From Pseudomonadota bacterium (GTDB lineage: Bacteria > Pseudomonadota > Gammaproteobacteria > Acidiferrobacterales > Acidiferrobacteraceae): a stretch of 47,609 nucleotides of DNA. A program made the position numbers and the translations under genes. How positions within the stretch are numbered: the stretch's first letter is position 1; each line of letters starts with the position of its first letter. Positions 45,536 to 47,609 of this stretch are shown piece by piece. The notes below the pieces were generated by a model. It worked only from the letters and a program-made list of their open reading frames with translations, searched no databases and was not told the DNA's origin. The stretch covers positions 1 through 47,609 of the forward strand of contig JAJYDT010000014.1 of NCBI GenBank assembly GCA_021777335.1, in the 5' to 3' direction.

Positions 45536-47609
45536 CTAATAGGTCAGAAGCAGGCGGTCGAATTCGCGGCGCAGCCGCTGATCAAGCTCGCTCAGCCGCG
45601 CCATCCGTTCCTCGATCGACACACCCGACAGGACGGCCTGCAACAGACCCTGGACCTCGTCGCACAGGCGATGGTATGTCTCCCGGATCTCGGCAAAAAC
45701 CGGCAGGTGACCATACCTTGGCCGGCCCTCCCGCTCGTACCAGTCGTCGATGACACACTGGAAATCCTCCTGGCGCAGGGGTGGCGCCGCGGGATCCGCG
45801 AGTACCTGCGATAACGACGCGAGCAGCGTCCGCATCTGCTTGTCATGCTGCATGAGCAGCATGAGCAAACCGTAATCCTCGCTCGCATACGGATGCTGCG
45901 CCATGCGCACCCAGATCTTGTCCGGCTTCCAGGCACTTACCCACGACGCAACGGCGTCAGGCTCCATCGCCTTGGCAATCGCGTAACCCTGGGCAAGCGA
46001 CGAACCGAGCTTCAACAGGAGATTGCCGTGTTCGATGCTCTCCACACCCTCTGCGATCATCTCGATCCTGAGCAGCTTCACGACCCCGATAAGGCCGGCG
46101 ATGATGGCGATGTTCTTCGGGTCATCGAGCAGTCCGCGCACAAAACCCTGATCGATCTTGATCTGGTCGATAGGCAGCTTCTGGAGGTACGTGAGCGACG
46201 CGTACCCGGATCCGAAATCGTCTATTGAGATCCTTAACCCCAGGCGCCGGCATTCGTTCAGTACCTGCCCGGTCTGATTGAGGTCCCTGAGCGCATCCGT
46301 CTCGGTGACCTCAAGCGTCAGCTGGCGCGCGATCCCCGGGTACCGGGCAAGCACTTCTCTGATATCGTGCATGAACTCCGAGGAAAGCAGGTGACGCGCG
46401 CCGATGTTTACTGAGGCCACGAGATCGAGCCCCTCGCGTTGCCAGTCCTGTACCTTTCTGGCGCCCTCATCCAGCACGAAGCGCCCAAGTTCGCGTATGA
46501 ACTGGACGTCGTCCTCGATCACGCCGATGAACGCCGCAGGCATGAGCAGGCCACGCTCGGGATGCTGCCATCGCACGAGCGCTTCGACACCGAGCACCCG
46601 CCCATCGGACATGTCGACCTGCGGCTGATAGTGCACCACGAACTCGTGGCGCCGGAACGCGTGCTGCACCTCCGCGCGGGACCGGTGCTGCGCCAGCATC
46701 TCATCCTCGAGTGGCTGCTCGAAGAATGCATAGGTATTGCCACCAGCCTCCTTGGCACGATACAGCGCAAGATCCGCGTGCCGCATCAGGTTATGCGGGT
46801 CGGTGTCGTCAAACGGGTGGATCGCCACGCCGATACTGGCCGTCAGCGCAATGGTCTCGCCACCTTCAAGCGTCAGGGGCGCGGCAATGGCGCCGATGAT
46901 ACGCTGCAGGATGGTGATGATCTCCTGGATATTGTAGGCACTCCCGAGCACGATGCCGAACTCATCGCCCCCGAGCCTGGCAAGAGTATCGGTTTCGCGG
47001 ATCCAGCCGAGCATGCGGCGGCAGACCTGCTTCAGCGCCTCATCACCCGCGGCATGCCCCAGCCGGTCATTGATCTGCTTGAAGTCATCAAGGTCGATGA
47101 TGCCGACCGCCACCAGCCGGTCGTCACGGCGCGCGATCGCAAGCCCGAGACCCAGGCGGTCCATGAACAGCTGCCGGTTGGCAAGCCCCGTCAGTGTGTC
47201 ATGCAGCGCAAGACGGAGCAGCTCCTGCTGGCGGTCGAAGTCCTCGAGCGAGAACGAGATATCGAGCGCGAGCTCCTCCAGCAGCTGCACGAGCTCGGGT
47301 TCGAAGAAGTCCGCCGATCCCGCATACACGCAAAGCACCCCGACCACCTTGCCGTCGCGCTTGAACGGGAAGCTGCCGCAAGCGGCGAGACCGTGTGTCA
47401 AAGCACGTTCCTGCCAGAGCTCAAAGCTGCCTTCCGCGACCAGATTCCGGATGATCAATGTCTGCCCTGAACGGAATGCACGTCCGAACGGCCCCTGCCC
47501 CTCCGGCACATCAGGATCTGTGGAAACCCGGAGATCGCGTGCGTAGGCGTGCGCTGACCCGGATGCGGCGGCGACCGCCGCGTTCCCGTTGGGCTCGATG
47601 ATCCCGATC
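45536..47609 (-). CDS. GAF-GGDEF-EAL protein with C-terminal CZB-like domain, 5' end beyond window
   Basis: At least 690 residues; the frame is open to the window edge, and codons above 47509 still read as GAF (IGIIEPNGNAAVAAASGS), so the start lies outside. The GAF end is followed by GGDEF with intact RETD-TLARL-GGDEF, and a complete EAL set (VEALVRW, N in NIG, LEVTET, IDDFGSGYASL, KIDQGF, AEGVES). About 120 further residues contain H-x-D-K, then QCVIDDWYEREGRPRYGHLPVFAEI and ETYHRLCDE, matching the zinc-binding CZB domain (His-Cys-His visible; the last His position is Asp or Cys). E. coli DgcZ uses a CZB domain to sense zinc, so metal control of c-di-GMP is likely here. Confidence 0.88.
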   Translation of the reverse strand, partial: IGIIEPNGNAAVAAASGSAHAYARDLRVSTDPDVPEGQGPFGRAFRSGQTLIIRNLVAEGSFELWQERALTHGLAACGSFPFKRDGKVVGVLCVYAGSADFFEPELVQLLEELALDISFSLEDFDRQQELLRLALHDTLTGLANRQLFMDRLGLGLAIARRDDRLVAVGIIDLDDFKQINDRLGHAAGDEALKQVCRRMLGWIRETDTLARLGGDEFGIVLGSAYNIQEIITILQRIIGAIAAPLTLEGGETIALTASIGVAIHPFDDTDPHNLMRHADLALYRAKEAGGNTYAFFEQPLEDEMLAQHRSRAEVQHAFRRHEFVVHYQPQVDMSDGRVLGVEALVRWQHPERGLLMPAAFIGVIEDDVQFIRELGRFVLDEGARKVQDWQREGLDLVASVNIGARHLLSSEFMHDIREVLARYPGIARQLTLEVTETDALRDLNQTGQVLNECRRLGLRISIDDFGSGYASLTYLQKLPIDQIKIDQGFVRGLLDDPKNIAIIAGLIGVVKLLRIEMIAEGVESIEHGNLLLKLGSSLAQGYAIAKAMEPDAVASWVSAWKPDKIWVRMAQHPYASEDYGLLMLLMQHDKQMRTLLASLSQVLADPAAPPLRQEDFQCVIDDWYEREGRPRYGHLPVFAEIRETYHRLCDEVQGLLQAVLSGVSIEERMARLSELDQRLRREFDRLLLTY

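Overview
The window is GC-rich, gene-dense chromosomal DNA with no insertion sequence, phage, CRISPR array, rRNA or tRNA that I can see. The encoded Rsd, CsiV, YoaA-TsaB and Ffh/CorE/CorB neighbourhoods point to a gammaproteobacterium. A lipoate-binding H-like protein of the sulfur-oxidation type next to HdrB-like and Nfn-like redox proteins suggests a sulfur-oxidising chemolithotroph, perhaps of the Acidiferrobacter kind. That taxonomic guess is an inference from gene content only.

Layout. (1) 1-11665 is an accessory redox region. A leftward, translationally overlapping operon (heme-copper-like membrane protein, tandem DUF2249, SufT/MIP18-like protein, small protein, DUF2249, YfhL-type ferredoxin) is divergent from a Crp/Fnr-family (Dnr-like) regulator. 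A leftward pair follows: an HdrB-like CCG-domain protein and a giant NfnL-NfnS-like fused flavoprotein, the latter preceded by an overlapping 27-codon ORF. Divergent from these lies an LbpA-like lipoate carrier, then a hemerythrin, a thioredoxin-like protein and a DUF488 protein. FNR/Dnr-type palindromes sit between regulator and DUF2249 operon and directly upstream of the HdrB-like gene, tying the parts into one putative regulon. (2) 11666-20777 is housekeeping: rsd, ffh, a CcsA/CorE membrane protein, a CorB-like CBS protein, a MutS2-like ATPase, tsaB and yoaA. (3) 20960-25603 is a four-gene MarR-regulated EmrAB/TolC-type efflux operon after an AT-rich leader, followed by a small charged periplasmic protein with a clear terminator. 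(4) 26798-32753 holds two GGDEF/EAL proteins flanking a membrane-anchored metallophosphoesterase. (5) 33073-41843 carries srkA, ispF, ispD, a CarD-family regulator, leuA with a probable leucine leader peptide, and mfd. (6) 41761-47609 carries a GAF-PAS-GGDEF-EAL protein overlapping mfd tail to tail, def, a csiV-like gene, and a GAF-GGDEF-EAL protein with a C-terminal CZB-like zinc-binding domain that runs off the right edge.

How it works together. The left region reads as an oxygen- or nitric-oxide-responsive module for cytoplasmic sulfur/thiol redox chemistry: LbpA would carry the sulfur substrate, and the HdrB-like and Nfn-like proteins would pass electrons between disulfide, ferredoxin and NAD(P)H. 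HdrA and HdrC are not in the window. The right half is dense in cyclic-di-GMP enzymes. Two have intact GGDEF and I-site motifs (31101 and 45536) and two have degenerate GGDEF domains with intact EAL motifs (26798 and 41761), so both synthesis and breakdown are encoded within about 21 kb.
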